From Lutraria lutraria (lineage: Eukaryota; Mollusca; Bivalvia; Venerida; Mactridae): DNA of 64,000 nt. The position numbers and the translations under genes were made by a program. Position 1 is the stretch's first letter. The number at the start of each line of letters is the position of its first letter. Below the pieces are notes generated by a model that searched no databases, was not told the origin of the DNA, and worked only from the letters and a program-made list of their open reading frames with translations. The stretch lies in the NCBI GenBank assembly GCA_964023205.1, contig OZ026847.1:74501-138500 (forward strand). The letters are read 5' to 3'. Of the stretch, positions 11,295 through 22,427 are shown piece by piece.

Positions 11295-11416
11295 CGGTAA
11301 CGGTAATTAGCATACTGTAGTTCACAAACGCCCCAACGCCCAGATTGTAGACACTGAAAAAATGATCAGCAGGCATTGAGCTTTCAAAAAAATGGTGTCT
11401 ACAAAAATGCCTCCGG
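11295..11416 (-). repeat. Inner inverted repeat, right arm
   Basis: Inverse partner of 7868-7968: CGCCCCAACGCCCAGA, then CAGTGTCTA inverted, closing with AAAAATGCCTCCGG. Confidence 0.65.
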
Positions 11417-12305
11417 GGGGGTTCGCCCAGTAGCCCATAGCCTATTCAAGATGCTACATTAATATCCGATGATTGTTATGTTTGATGTGACATCAATTGG
11501 AGAACAGTATCTAGTGTTTAGAATATTGATAAAACATTGTGAAGTACAGTATACGGACTTTATTGCATCAAATTTTCGAATATTGTACATGTAGTTGTTG
11601 TATGAAATGCACTTTCGCATATCTTTAGATATTCACTTTATAAGTATTTCAAGAAGAAATATAAAAATAACGTAGTTACAATACAACTTACGTGATGAGA
11701 AATATAGACACATTATAGCATATGGCTCTCAGGTCTTTGATCGAAGTAATTTCAAATGACAATATTTGACCCCTTGGATATCTGCATTTTCCTATTGAGG
11801 ATAGATTTGTACAATTATAACATTAATGTATATGCATGATTTGGACGGGTTTTTACTTTACTATGTTCATATATCTGTTTATAATTTTACACCATGTTAA
11901 CCAATTAGATCGTGTAGAAAAGGAAAAATAAAAGCATGTTCAAATGTATGTTTATTTGCTTATGCAATAGAATTTGTAAAAAAATATTAGAATGCTGAAT
12001 CATCAAAAACACAGACAACTCAAGTGGTCAAATTTCAAAGAATCACATTTACATTAAAAGTTTCCTAATAATTACCAACAATCACAGACAATCATTATTA
12101 CAGTTGACCATTATCCTTCAGTAACCATAAAAATCACAGACAATTATCATTGAGCATCACATTTCAATAAGCACAATAAAACATCTCAGTCAATGATCAT
12201 TCACTCAGCAAAATGTTTTAAGAACAGCAATAGAAATAAAAGACAGTAATAAATAAACATCATTATTTCAGAATAATGACTAAAATCACAGAAATAATAA
12301 TTTAG
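11417..12305. other. AT-rich stretch downstream of the zinc finger fossil
   Basis: No gene. The word ATCACAGACAAT and close forms recur at about 12005-12300 (five or so copies, irregular spacing). If the zinc finger gene was real, this would be its 3' side. Confidence 0.45.
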
Positions 12306-12892
12306 TTATCTAAAACCACTAAAACTGAAACTTTTTAAAGCTTTTATCGGTTCCATGTGTTTGCGGAGGTGGCATACGCAGGCAAATTCTCTGTCGCAAG
12401 TATCACACTTGAACTGCTTTTCCTTGTGCACCATTTTCACATACTGAGCAAGGCCTGTGCTAAACTAGTTGCCGCATATTGAGCATGGTTTACGTCACCA
12501 CGATGGTTACCTGTCAAAAGATTTGTAGGTTTAAAGTTGTGTTTTAGTATGGATACAACGTTGATAACGTAAAATTGTAAAGCATAATGGTTATTGATTA
12601 TTTATAACTAATAAATGTTGTTAAAGTATTCTCGTATCCTTATTTGATATTTTATGAAAAGACTTCATTAGTTTATATATGTTTCTTACAGATATTGGTC
12701 TTATATAACTGATCTACCACACGAAAAAAATAGAAGATTAAAGTTGTTATGATGTTTTTTTTATTCACCTGCATTTTCTTGGCTGTGTTTGGTCTCTGAA
12801 ACCATGGGAGATCGTGCACCACCGCTATATGTCTAGTCAAGTGTCATTTCCGCGAGTCTGCGGCTCCACAGTAGTCACATGTGTTCATCTTT
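12306..12892 (-). pseudogene. Fossil C2H2 zinc finger gene, two exons
   Basis: On the minus strand, exon 1 (12892-12769) follows a TCTTTTAG acceptor and ends at CAG|GTGAAT. It reads TCDYCGAADSRK-stop-HLTRHIAVVH, a C2H2 finger with the usual C-x2-C and H-x4-H. Exon 2 (12510-12306) follows CTTTTGACAG and reads KPCSICGN-stop-FSTGLAQYVKMVH, then FKCDTCDREFACVCHLRKHM, and ends at a TAA (12308-12306). The third finger has C, C, F, L and the first H in place but lacks the last H. Three in-frame stops show it is dead. C2H2 fingers bind nucleic acid; target unknown. The intact splice signals suggest it was once a spliced gene. It lies between the inner and middle right arms of the large element, convergent with the + strand fossil. 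Confidence 0.75.
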
Positions 12893-13350
12893 CTAAAAGA
12901 GCACAAAAAAACATCCCTTAATTCTTTAATTATCACTAGATATTTTATTTCATCAACAAATTCCAGAAATTCAGTTCATACAAACAAGTAATTATTACAG
13001 CTTGCATACATCCATTTAACGAAAAGTAAAGTTTCGAAGTTGTTTCTTAGTTCTAAAAGGCTGATAATGGTTCTTCGATACAGCCACAGACACTTGACAA
13101 TGCCTTTAAATCTTTCTATAAGTAAATGAATAAATACTTCATACGTGAAGCAATTAGTAATACTTGCATTTCAGAGCATTGCATGTCATAAGCAATTTCT
13201 AAAATGATTGACTGCAAGTAAATTTCCCACAATGGGTGCAAAACTTAACAGAGTTACTTGTATTTAACTAATTGGTTATGCGGGAACAGTCTCAAGTACG
13301 CAACAAACTCCTGCTTTACACCCGTTTTCGCTGCTGTCCACCCTTCTTAT
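12893..13350. other. Non-coding stretch upstream of the zinc finger fossil
   Basis: No recognised feature; a further 5' exon may be lost or too decayed to see. Confidence 0.45.
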
Positions 13351-13777
13351 TCCTACGCTGCTGTCCACCAAATAACTCAGAAATTCGTTTTACTAGAAAA
13401 TACGTTGCTATATGTACCAAAAGCCTGATTTTAAGCATCTGTATTATAACTTATGGATAAAAATGTGCGTCGATATGCGAACAAGTCAATTTTCTGGACA
13501 AAAAGATCGAAAAATATGAAATGAGCTGCTGTGCACCACGGAAGTTTTTCTCTAGCTTCGATTTTCTTGTCCAAGGTAACTTTTATACCAGAGGTACCTT
13601 GTAAATACTATGGGTATTAGTGTGTCCAGAAAATTGTGTAGCATGTTCTTTGCTATAGCAGAACTTTGAAAGAAAAGAGAAATCGAAGAAATAAGCAAAT
13701 AATTACCCTTTTCATCCACGATGGCGGCTTTTTGTTTACGGTTTGGATGGTGCACAGCAGCGGGTATACCGGCACTG
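13351..13777 (-). repeat. Middle inverted repeat, right arm (427 bp)
   Basis: Reverse complement partner of 7223-7650. On its inner side the CGCTGCTGTCCACC word is present twice (13329-13342 and 13357-13370), a small local duplication not present on the left. Confidence 0.9.
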
Positions 13778-13875
13778 ACCGCGTGTATAGTCTCATATAA
13801 CTGTAGTACATGTATGCATTTATGTGTTTGAAATTGTAATCTCCTTATTCGTGTGCAAGCTCTCTCTTATTATGA

Positions 13876-14113
13876 ATTTTCCGGGGTAATCTGAAAACGT
13901 GTCAAAGCGCCCCAGGGGTAATCTGAAAACGTTTTCAGATTACCGGGTAGGGCATTTGAAAATGGAGGGGGTAATTTCAAAACGTTTTAATTGTACCCAT
14001 CCTGGTAACTTAAAAACGTTTTAAAATATCCGGGGGTAATCTGAAAACGTTTTTAAGTTACCAGGGGGGGGGGTATACTGAAAAGGGTGGAGCTTGAAAA
14101 CGTTACACCGGTA
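13876..14113 (-). repeat. Outer inverted repeat, right arm, with repeated palindromic cores
   Basis: At least five GGTAATCTGAAAACG or GGTAACTTAAAAACG cores in both orientations, one forming the palindrome GGTAATCTGAAAACGTTTTC (13918 on) with GATTACC after it. A long G run sits before GTATAC (about 14065-14073). It ends GAAAACGTTACACCGGTA (14113). Confidence 0.8.
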
Positions 14114-15784
14114 CCAAAGGAACGGCCAACTGAGATCTTCTCTACCATTTGGGAAATATTTTATTATCACAATCTTGCTAGGTCTCTTGTACATTGAAAA
14201 AAATACCAATTTTATGACATTGTGGCTTTAATTATAGTGTTTGTCAATGATAGAAGAATAACATCAAATGTAGATCGAGAGTATTTAAGATGACGCTTTA
14301 AGCCAAGATGCCATGTATACGTAAGATTGGTAGAAATTTGAATTTTATTCATTACGTTTATCAATCATCACTCGTTGTGTTTGTTTCTCTATGGTGAATA
14401 TCTTGTAAGCTACAAAATCACAGAATTGATGATTCTCCAGATTTGAAGTAGACAAAACTCATTATTTAAATCTAAACAATAGGTTTCATGTAAGTTGTTA
14501 ACATATAACTAAAATAGATAATATCATATCATAATACACAAATATTGTCAATGACAGGCCCATGGGAAGCAATTTCAGATACGTCTGACAACGGCAGGCC
14601 TGATATAGCCTTTTTCAATTACATCCACATCCAATATTAGTGGGGCATACGGACCTGAATAATAGTTTAGTGATTTACTGGTGAACAGTTTAACCTAACA
14701 TCCAGTTTTCCTGGATTATGTTCACAAGTGCTAAGCGGACAGTCCCTCCTTATAATGAAAAGCATGTTAGTAAATATAAACACAGATGCAATAACAAGGT
14801 CAGCAAAACAAGTGCTTTGTTAAATAGTTGGAATGTTATTTTGTCTTAATATTTATTGGATGTCCTATGTAAACAATGCTCGAAGTGAATGAACATGGAC
14901 AGGAATCTACAACTAAGTTCAACTACAGTTCATGCAACTGAAGACAATTAGAAAGTCACGTGTTGACAGAGGTGTTTACGTCTAAGACTCATTAACATTA
15001 ATTGTAACTTATGCAATGAATATGTTCTTGTCACGAACATGTAGAACAAGGCGATACGAACAAGGTGGTATAAAAATCTCATTTTTGAAGAAAAGGTCAC
15101 AGTGCTCTATAAGAATCAGGCGAAGGATATTTTTCGAACATATTGTAATTTCTTGGGAATCCAGTTTTATTGTCTTCATTTATTGCACCTGTTTGGTTAT
15201 CAAGTTAAACAGATTTAATTTAAATCAGGTAGTCCATATATCAAGGTTGGCATTAATTAAGAATTACTTAGAGGAGTTTTTGACTGATAAATTTAGTGTA
15301 TATTTACTGTACATATCTCAGTTAATTGTTTTTTCTTCTTCTAAATTTAGCAAAGTGTGATAAATTCTGGCTAGCCGGTCGCGTATTTGAAGAATGTTAA
15401 GTGTCTCTTATTGAAAATCCATTACATTTTAATATTATGGATAATTAAATTTGCATTTACATAATGATCTGAAAAAAGATCACTCCAAATGCTTATCTAT
15501 AATAGCTAGTAACAGAAATACACAGCATATCGTACAGAATGTACAGACACAAATAAATCTAAACTGCGCAGTTGAAATGTTGACACATCTAAGACACACC
15601 TAAAACTGAAGGATTTCTCTGCGTTGTCAACGACGTTAGATATTTCATGACATTTAACTAATCCTATAGTATTTCATAAGTTTACATTGCAGACAGAAAA
15701 TTCACAAATATTCTCCGATAATTGAACGAATGTCAGAAGTGACTGCTCAGTGGGTCAAGTTTTTCAGGTACAAAGTGACAAGAA
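14114..15784. other. Non-coding stretch, no recognised feature
   Basis: Includes the 114-codon frame at 15016-15360, which I examined and could not relate to any protein; its composition (I, F, K, S, L rich) is that of random AT-rich DNA. Confidence 0.55.
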
Positions 15785-16215
15785 ATGAACCTCCATATTC
15801 TACGGAATCCGGATAGTGCCATATGGAATATCGTGCCTCGCACCCTTAGGGCGAGACACGAGAATCGGGCGAGACATCAAGCGAAGCACGATATACCGAC
15901 GACACACGAAGCGAGGCACGATATTGTCTCACGATATCTCGCACTGTCGCAGTATCCCACACCACGAGATTTCGCGCTAGAATATCGTGCCTCGCTTGAT
16001 GTTTCGCTCGGTTCTCGTGTCTCGTTTGATGTCTCGTGGTAAAATGTCGTGCCTCGCGTCGTGTCTCGTCCGAAGCGAGAAGCGAGATTCCGGCGAGATG
16101 CTAAGCGAGACACGATATTATATCGTTCAAATATCGCCCGATTCTCGTATGTCGCAGCATAATATTCAAACCACGAAATACGAAGCGAGACGCGAGAATC
16201 CGGCGAATACTATAA
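15785..16215. repeat. CpG-rich cluster of inverted repeats (hairpin)
   Basis: A sharp switch from AT-rich to CpG-rich sequence built of the word GCGAGACACGAGAATC and its inverse. The best hairpin pairs 15851-15894 with 15982-16025 (GAGACATCAAGCGAAGCACG against its near inverse). More copies follow at about 16050-16200. Frames on both strands are by-products of the inverted repeats. Likely a MITE or a local expansion; CpG density suggests that it is young or unmethylated. Confidence 0.75.
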
Positions 16216-16508
16216 TTAGTATTTATTTCAATGATATATGTAACTAAAAGCCACTGGTGAGGTAGTAGTGAACAGTGTCGGTGGTAGTGAATAGATTTGT
16301 GTAACAAAGTGATAAAACGTAGACGTGAAATTATTCAGCTATAGATCGACACGTAATGCCATCTCGTGTTATGAAGTTACTAGTAAATGCTATTGCTAAA
16401 CTTTATGTTCTGTTTTTACATTTAAGGATTTCAAACTCTAATGGAAATTCTAAATTTAGAATCATTTAAAATGGACTTCTGCCTTATTTCAAATGACGTC
16501 ATTTATTG

Positions 16509-16580
16509 CCAGTGGTGCAGTAGTAAGATACTCGCTTGTGAATTGAGAGGTTATGGGTTCAATCCCCGGTCGGAGCCTAT
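16509..16580 (+). repeat. tRNA-like sequence, probably SINE head or tRNA fossil
   Basis: CAGTGGTGCAGTAGTAAGAT resembles a polymerase III A box, and GGGTTCAATCC (16555-16565) is a good B box; spacing is tRNA-like. The cloverleaf is poor, so a working tRNA is unlikely. A T run and G run follow at once. Confidence 0.55.
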
Positions 16581-17745
16581 TATTTTTTGGGGGGTATTTT
16601 TTCTTGATAGAACATTTTTTCTCACTTAATTAGCTAAGATATCAAAGGGAAAGTATGCTTGTGGTTAAAGAAATGAATAAACATACAAGATAGTTTAAAG
16701 CAATTTTAAAAAAAACTGATCATGTATCAAATTCAAACTGGATGAAAGTGTTTTATATTTTCAAATCTTGTTTATATATCTTTGAAGATGTTTTTGATCT
16801 AAGTCTTATAGAATGCACACACACAGGGGCACTGGTTATAGTTGTTTGAACAAATGTGCAATGTTTGCTTCTGTGAAAACGGGAGTCTGTTTTATGCACA
16901 TGCGTTTATTTTAGATGAAAAACATGTTAAAAGCAATGTTCATTTGTTGCTAAAGGTCATTTTGTTAAATGAATGGGTCCAAAATGTAAACAAAAACAAA
17001 AAATCAATTCTACAAAAACTTATTTCATATGCAGTTTTTTCTATATATGCCTTGGTTTTTCAAATCTTGGCAAAATTGATAAGAGGGAGTATGGCACTTC
17101 AAATAAAAATTCTAAATATTCGGACCGTGAAATTTGATCAAATTTAAAAAATAAATATCTTACAGTTTCTAAAAAAGGAATAAAGGTAATGAAAGCTGCT
17201 TCCGGAAGGTGCCCATTACGCTATCTTTTTGCTGCGAACAGCAGCAACTTCTATACTTGTATGCTTATGGGACTTTAAACTGATCTTTGCAATAGTGACA
17301 CGATTATCTAATCAAATGATTCTTATGAAATATAACAGATATTTATAATTCTCACTTTGCAAAATCAGTGTTATGACAAATAAATGATGGATATATAAGA
17401 CCTGTTAAGTTTATCATCAAGGATGACTTAAACGGAATATTAAATTTATTGTTCTCTTAATCCCATTTAAAATGACATAAAATAAACCCTTATATAAAGC
17501 GACTTCTCAACAATTTCCTCGACTGCATCAGATATGTTGATGGTCCGATAAGATTGTCAATGAAAGACAATGAAAACGAGTGTTTTATTAATTTTGATAA
17601 CTATTCGAAAATGCATGGTTGGTTAGACACCCTGTGCATTGAGCACATACTGTTGCAATCGTGTTCATATTTATAACTAACAGAGAACTAAAACATTTAG
17701 ATATCGGATTTAGTGAACTATGATAATATCTTTGCTAAACTCGAA
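16581..17745. other. Non-coding AT-rich stretch
   Basis: No recognised feature. The 101-codon frame at 16842-17147 has no protein resemblance that I can see. Confidence 0.55.
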
Positions 17746-17815
17746 ACTTGTACACATAGTGCATACATGCGTTGTGTCCGACTTGTACACATAGTGCATA
17801 CATGTGTTGTGTCCG
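17746..17815. repeat. 35 bp direct repeat, two adjacent copies
   Basis: ACTTGTACACATAGTGCATA… twice in a row, differing at one base (ATGCGTTG versus ATGTGTTG). Confidence 0.9.
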
Positions 17816-18193
17816 ATGTATGAAGAAAAAGTTACGCATTGAATTGTCCTAGCGATAAAATAAATTTGTTCATGTACATATCAATGAAATCATTACGCAT
17901 TGTCAACATAACTAAGTCAGAAAAATCTAATATTTTTGTCGTCAATATCTCAAATTATTGATGTCGCAGAGTCAAGTATTGTAGTAGGTGGCCATAATGG
18001 TCCACCGTACTTTGCACATATGTACATCCGGTTGTTTATATATATATTATTTTCTTATTCTCCATTAACCTCATCATTTATCATTAAATCATTCATTTAC
18101 TTACATTTAATACTCCATTTCATCACAATAATTTACTAATCTTCAATTTATTTCAGAACATCCACAACACGCATGCGCACCTTTTCCAACTCG
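17816..18193. other. Non-coding stretch
   Basis: No recognised feature; contains the partly inverted GGTGGCCATAATGGTCCACC (17987-18006). Confidence 0.5.
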
Positions 18194-18591
18194 CATTTAC
18201 CATAAACTTTCATAGAAGTCAGACGTGTTATTTATTCTTTCTACAGGTGTAAAAGACATTTTAGTAAATTATTGTATTCATGTTGTTATTTCTATACCAT
18301 TATTTCATTACTATTCATGTTGTTTTCATTTTGCTTTTGTCATCATATATAATATCTAGGCATTTACCATAAACTTTCATAGAAGTCAGACATGTTATTT
18401 ATTCTTTCTACAGGTATACTATTTATGTAAAAGACATTTTAGTAAATTATTGTATTCATGTTGTCATTTCTATACCATTATTTCATTACTATTCATGTTG
18501 TTTTCATTTTGCTTTTGTCATCATATATAATATCTAGGCATTTACCATAAACTTTCATAGAAGTCAGACATGTTATTTATTCTTTCTACAG
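18194..18591. repeat. Tandem repeat of about 167-178 bp, 2.3 copies
   Basis: CATTTACCATAAACTTTCAT starts at 18194, 18361 and 18539. The second copy carries an extra TATACTATTTATG after CTTTCTACAGG. Copies are otherwise almost identical, so the duplication is recent. Confidence 0.9.
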
Positions 18592-18932
18592 ACATTTTCT
18601 CAGAGTAGAATTCTACGTATTCGGTTACCTAACACCAAAGGGAACCGAATGTAAGCGTAACATTGAGAACATGTTTTAATGCACAGCCGTCATCAACATT
18701 AAGCTCCGTTAATATTCAGAGTTGAAAACAAGTGGTGTTGATAATGCTAGCCTCGACATTATCAGAGATTATAAGGCACGCATATTATCATGAACAAACA
18801 CCATGGCCACCAAGTGATAGAATTAATGAAGGAGTAAAGAAATAAATCAATCCAAGATGTATTGAAAGGATAGTAATGTGATTGTTCTTTCGTTTCAAAG
18901 CATATTTTATAAACCAAATGTTTATTGTTAGA
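18592..18932. other. Non-coding stretch
   Basis: No recognised feature. Confidence 0.5.
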
Positions 18933-19135
18933 CCCGACTCCGTGGTCGAGTGGTTAAGGTCGCTGACTTCAAATCACTGTAACCTCTCACTGATAGAGGA
19001 TCATGAGTTCGAGCCCAGCTACTGACCATGTCTCTTTATGTGAGAAAATAGGCAGTTGCTTACGGAGGATGGGCGTCTAGTACTGGTTCTTCCCAGGAGC
19101 GATGGTTAGGTGATCTGTCCGCCTTATATGACTCT
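18933..19135 (+). mobile_element. tRNA-derived SINE, copy 1
   Basis: The head is Ser/Leu tRNA-like: CTCCGTGGTCGAGTGGTTAA (A box) and GAGTTCGAGCC (B box, 19005-19015). The body has TGCTTACGGAGGATGGG, CTAGTACTGGTTCTTCCCAG and CTGTCCGCCTTATATGACTC. A second copy on the minus strand at 56056-56262 agrees across the whole length, which fixes the element's extent. SINEs of this type are moved by LINE machinery and transcribed by RNA polymerase III from the internal boxes. Confidence 0.85.
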
Positions 19136-20547
19136 GACTGTTTTATATGTATAAAAATGTTTATTTTTAGCTTAAATCACAAATATTGTCCATTCATGCT
19201 CCAACTACTTTCATATGAGTAAGTATATTTATGGAATGAATCATTTATTATGTGAATTATTTTAGTGAATATCGTTTTTAAACCTATTTGGACAATTTCC
19301 ATGCTGATAAATTCAGTTATCTTACCTCGTGCAGAATATGTGTTGTTGATTGGTTGAGTCGGATCACGTGCTGACCTATTTTTCCCGTATTTGGTCAGAA
19401 ACAATTCATATTTAACCAGTAATGATAATTTCAAAATAAACATACTTATACTTTAAATAGATCGATTGTTTAATAATGTATTGCCATTTATATTTATAAA
19501 ATAAATACAATTTGTAAGACATGAGTAATAGTATGTGTAAATCATACCATGATCGTTTTAAAAGTTCTCTTTGGCGTATTGCAAACTTTTTAATTTTGTG
19601 CTATTGACAATGTGTATGTGTAAACATGTACAACATGTACATAATTATGTAGAATGTTAAGAAATTATGCCTTATTCTTGAATAAACTATATAGTAATTA
19701 CAAGAAACATCCATCGTCCGTAGACTACTGCTATAAAAGTAGTTTCTGTCTGCAAATACGAATGTTAGCTTTAATCATATAAAAGTCTAATTTATATCAA
19801 TGGTCGGCTTGCAACCTTGTTCTTGGTTACTACCAGTTTTTTAACCTCACAGTATTAAATTCTAAAACTAGTAACAACTGGTTTTCACAACTGATAAGAA
19901 GTTCTTCCCCAAACACCAAATAAATAGTTCCAATGAGAAGACGGTATTCAGTCTTATCTGGTTTACATGTCCATGACTTTCATGTTAAGATTATTCGTAA
20001 AGCATGTTGCTTAATGAATGGAATGAAATGAAATGCGTTAAATAAAAGTTGAACTTGGTGAGATTATTGCGCTGCTTAATATCCAATGAAAATACGTAAT
20101 TTTATCATGTGGTTTAAACCCACGCTGTAAACAAGGTAATCACTAAACATCTATGGCTTATTGAAGGGTTATAAAATACTGTTAATAAACCAACTTCAAA
20201 AGACTTGCTGACCAGAGCTCTGTATTGGGTAATTTATCACCTCATGCCCAGTCTCAGATGAGAAATGTTGATAAAGTACAACGTAGATCATTTTTGAACT
20301 GCGGCTTGTATGTGTAGCAAGAATATTGATGAATGAAAAAATGTAGTTTAATAATTATGCCATATTACTACTTAGCAATATAATTGTACTAAAACAGAAA
20401 CAATATCACGGATTAAAATCCCATTAGGCTTTAGTTTGGATGTTGCATATTTTACCTAGAAAGATGTCTGGTGAAATAGGCCTTTATTTGTATAAGAAAC
20501 ATTTAACAATGTTTTTAAATTACAAAGTACATCTAGGAAGTAGATAG
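19136..20547. other. Non-coding stretch
   Basis: No gene or repeat recognised. Confidence 0.5.
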
Positions 20548-20625
20548 CCCTTTTAGCTCACCTGGTACAGAATGCCAGAGTGAGCCATTAGGATCGGGCT
20601 GAGTCCGTCGTCAACAATCCATTTA
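20548..20625 (+). repeat. Left end of a dispersed bivalve repeat (fragment)
   Basis: CCCTTTTAGCTCACCTGGTA, then CCAGAGTGAGC (inverted partner, forming a terminal hairpin), ATTAGGATCGGGCTGAGTCC and GTCGTC. I know this as the opening of the family whose closing end is at 5850-5885. The rest of the element is missing. Confidence 0.7.
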
Positions 20626-20770
20626 TACATCATTTCTGGCATAATCAGATATTTTGTATAAGACAATTACATGTTTATAGGTTCATATGAAAATTGCAGT
20701 AGTAACAAGGTATATGTTATACGTACTAGTTAAGAATTGATAAATATGTATTCATTGAAAGGTATGACCT

Positions 20771-20838
20771 GCAGTGACCAGGAATCGAACCCAGATTGCC
20801 GGGTTACAAATACAGTGCACTAACCACTGGATCACGGT
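20771..20838 (-). repeat. tRNA-like sequence (probable SINE head)
   Basis: On the minus strand: ATCCAGTGGTTAGTGCAC (A box region) and GGTTCGATTCC (B box). Acceptor and anticodon stems pair only in part, so it is not a credible working tRNA. Similar to 31203-31276. Confidence 0.55.
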
Positions 20839-21115
20839 CATGATTGTGTGTGTGACACTGTGTGGCTGATAATACAACTGTCTAACCTCAGGATCAAACC
20901 CTGTTCTTCCAGGGCTATCAGCGCTTTGATATATTATAGTATGTTAACTGCTTTGGATCTTAGACCTCTTTGTTTATCTCTTAGGCAGCTGATGAAGGTT
21001 TTTATCGACTGAATGAAGATTAATTATTGAAAACGACACATTAATAACGATACATTAATAACGATACATTAATAATTATAAATCTGGTTTCCTCATTTTT
21101 CATTCTCCGATCAAA
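20839..21115. other. Spacer with a small tandem repeat
   Basis: ACATTAATAACGAT recurs three times at about 21038-21075, just before the 67 bp array. Confidence 0.6.
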
Positions 21116-21793
21116 TTGTTCAGTTTTTGTGTCAGACAAGATTCATTAATGCCACAAAGACAGCTTGTTTTCTTGTCGGAAGTTTTTCAGTTTTTGTGTC
21201 AGACAAGATTCATTAATGCCACAAAGACAGCTTGTTTTCTTGTCAGAAGTTGTTCAGTTTTGTGTCAGACAAGATTCATTAATGCCACAAAGACAGCTTG
21301 TTTTCTTGTCAGAAGTTGTTCAGTTTTTGTGTCAGACAAGATTCATTAATGTCACAAAGACAGCTTGTTTTCTTGTCAGAAGTTGTTCAGTTTTTGTGTC
21401 AGACAAGATTCATTAATGTCACAAAGACAGCTTGTTTTCTTGTCAGAAGTTGTTCAGTTTTTGTGTCAGACAAGATTCATTAATGCCACAAAGACAGCTT
21501 GTTTTCTTGTCAGAAGTTGTTCAGTTTTTGTGTCAGACAAGATTCATTAATGCCACAAAGACAGCTTGTTTTCTTGTCAGAAGTTGTTCAGTTTTTGTGT
21601 CAGACAAGATTCATTAATGCCACAAAGACAGCTTGTTTTCTTGTCAGAAGTTGTTCAGTTTTTGTGTCAGACAAGATTCATTAATGCCACAAAGACAGCT
21701 TGTTTTCTTGTCAGAAGTTGTTCAGTTTTTGTGTCAGACAAGATTCATTAATGCCACAAAGACAGCTTGTTTTCTTGTCAGAAGTTGTTCAGT
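21116..21793. repeat. 67 bp tandem array, about 10 copies
   Basis: Unit opens TTCAGTTTTTGTGTCAGACA and closes TTTTCTTGTCAGAAGTTG. Copies are nearly identical; the first and third are 1 bp shorter or differ at GTTTTT. Because 67 is not a multiple of 3, each + frame crosses the unit in turn, and all remain open. This produces a ladder of false frames; I do not call them genes. Confidence 0.95.
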
Positions 21794-22427
21794 CGTATTT
21801 TATGATTTGTGGTCATTTGATATTACGAGGCAATTTTCAGCTAATCAATTTATATTACTGTCTGTACTAAAACGATTCTGCAGAGGAAGGGGCTCTTTGA
21901 ATTACCCACCATGTATATACTGATCGCATGCTAAAGGTGACATAAAGTTCAAATTGTTTATGTGAGTAAAATGATAAATGATCGATATGTATTCAGACGC
22001 AACTCCAAACTAAAGTGTAACATTATTACAAGTGGATTACAAACATCAAACATACTGCAAAGGCTGCTGCGATATGTTCTCTATAACGCATCTTAAATCT
22101 GGTCAATAACTTTCATTTATAAAATTAGAAGAAGAGTAGTTAAAGTTCTTGCAGTATGGTTATTATTAGATATAATAGTAAAGTGATTCGTGAAGATTCC
22201 TAATCCACTATATAACATTATTCTCGATGAGTACTCTAAGAGTAATATTCCATTAGGACGGTTGTCAAACCTCCAAATGAAAGGATAATGTGATTGAAAC
22301 ATCTCCGCTCTAGAAGGAAAACAAAAATATCCAATATCATATAAAATTGCATTGTCCGTCTGTTGTTAGCACGCTTCAGAATTTAGAAACGAAAAGTAAT
22401 GATACTACACAATGTTCCACGTAACAA
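21794..22427. other. Non-coding spacer between arrays
   Basis: No recognised feature. Confidence 0.5.

Larger units (their letters stand above)
6739..14113. mobile_element. About 7.4 kb element with long nested inverted repeats and two fossil genes
   Basis: The outer ends are TACCGGTGTAACGTTTTCAA (from 6739) and its inverse (to 14113); with a TA target duplication the element proper would be 6741-14111. A second, strong inverted pair lies inside (7223-7650 with 13351-13777), and a weaker third pair (7868-7968 with 11295-11416). Within are a decayed gene of an uncharacterised family on + and a decayed C2H2 zinc finger gene on -. No transposase, integrase or polymerase is recognisable, so the class is open. 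The inner pair may mark a separate 3.5 kb element nested in the larger one. Alternative: a chance inverted duplication of host DNA, less likely because three pairs are centred on the same block and the ends are repeat-rich. Confidence 0.7.

Noticed and set aside
15016..15360. 114-codon frame
   Set aside because: Composition of random AT-rich sequence, no motif, no signal of splicing or repeat kinship.
16509..16580. Working tRNA gene
   Set aside because: Good B box but acceptor and anticodon stems do not pair.
18194..18591. CTTTCTACAG as repeated splice acceptors of duplicated exons
   Set aside because: No open frame follows in any copy; simple tandem duplication explains it.
18933..19020. 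Working tRNA-Ser or tRNA-Leu gene
   Set aside because: Body and end match a second copy at 56 kb well beyond the tRNA part, so it is a SINE; stems are imperfect.
21116..21923. Ladder of 61-96 codon frames
   Set aside because: By-product of the 67 bp array.
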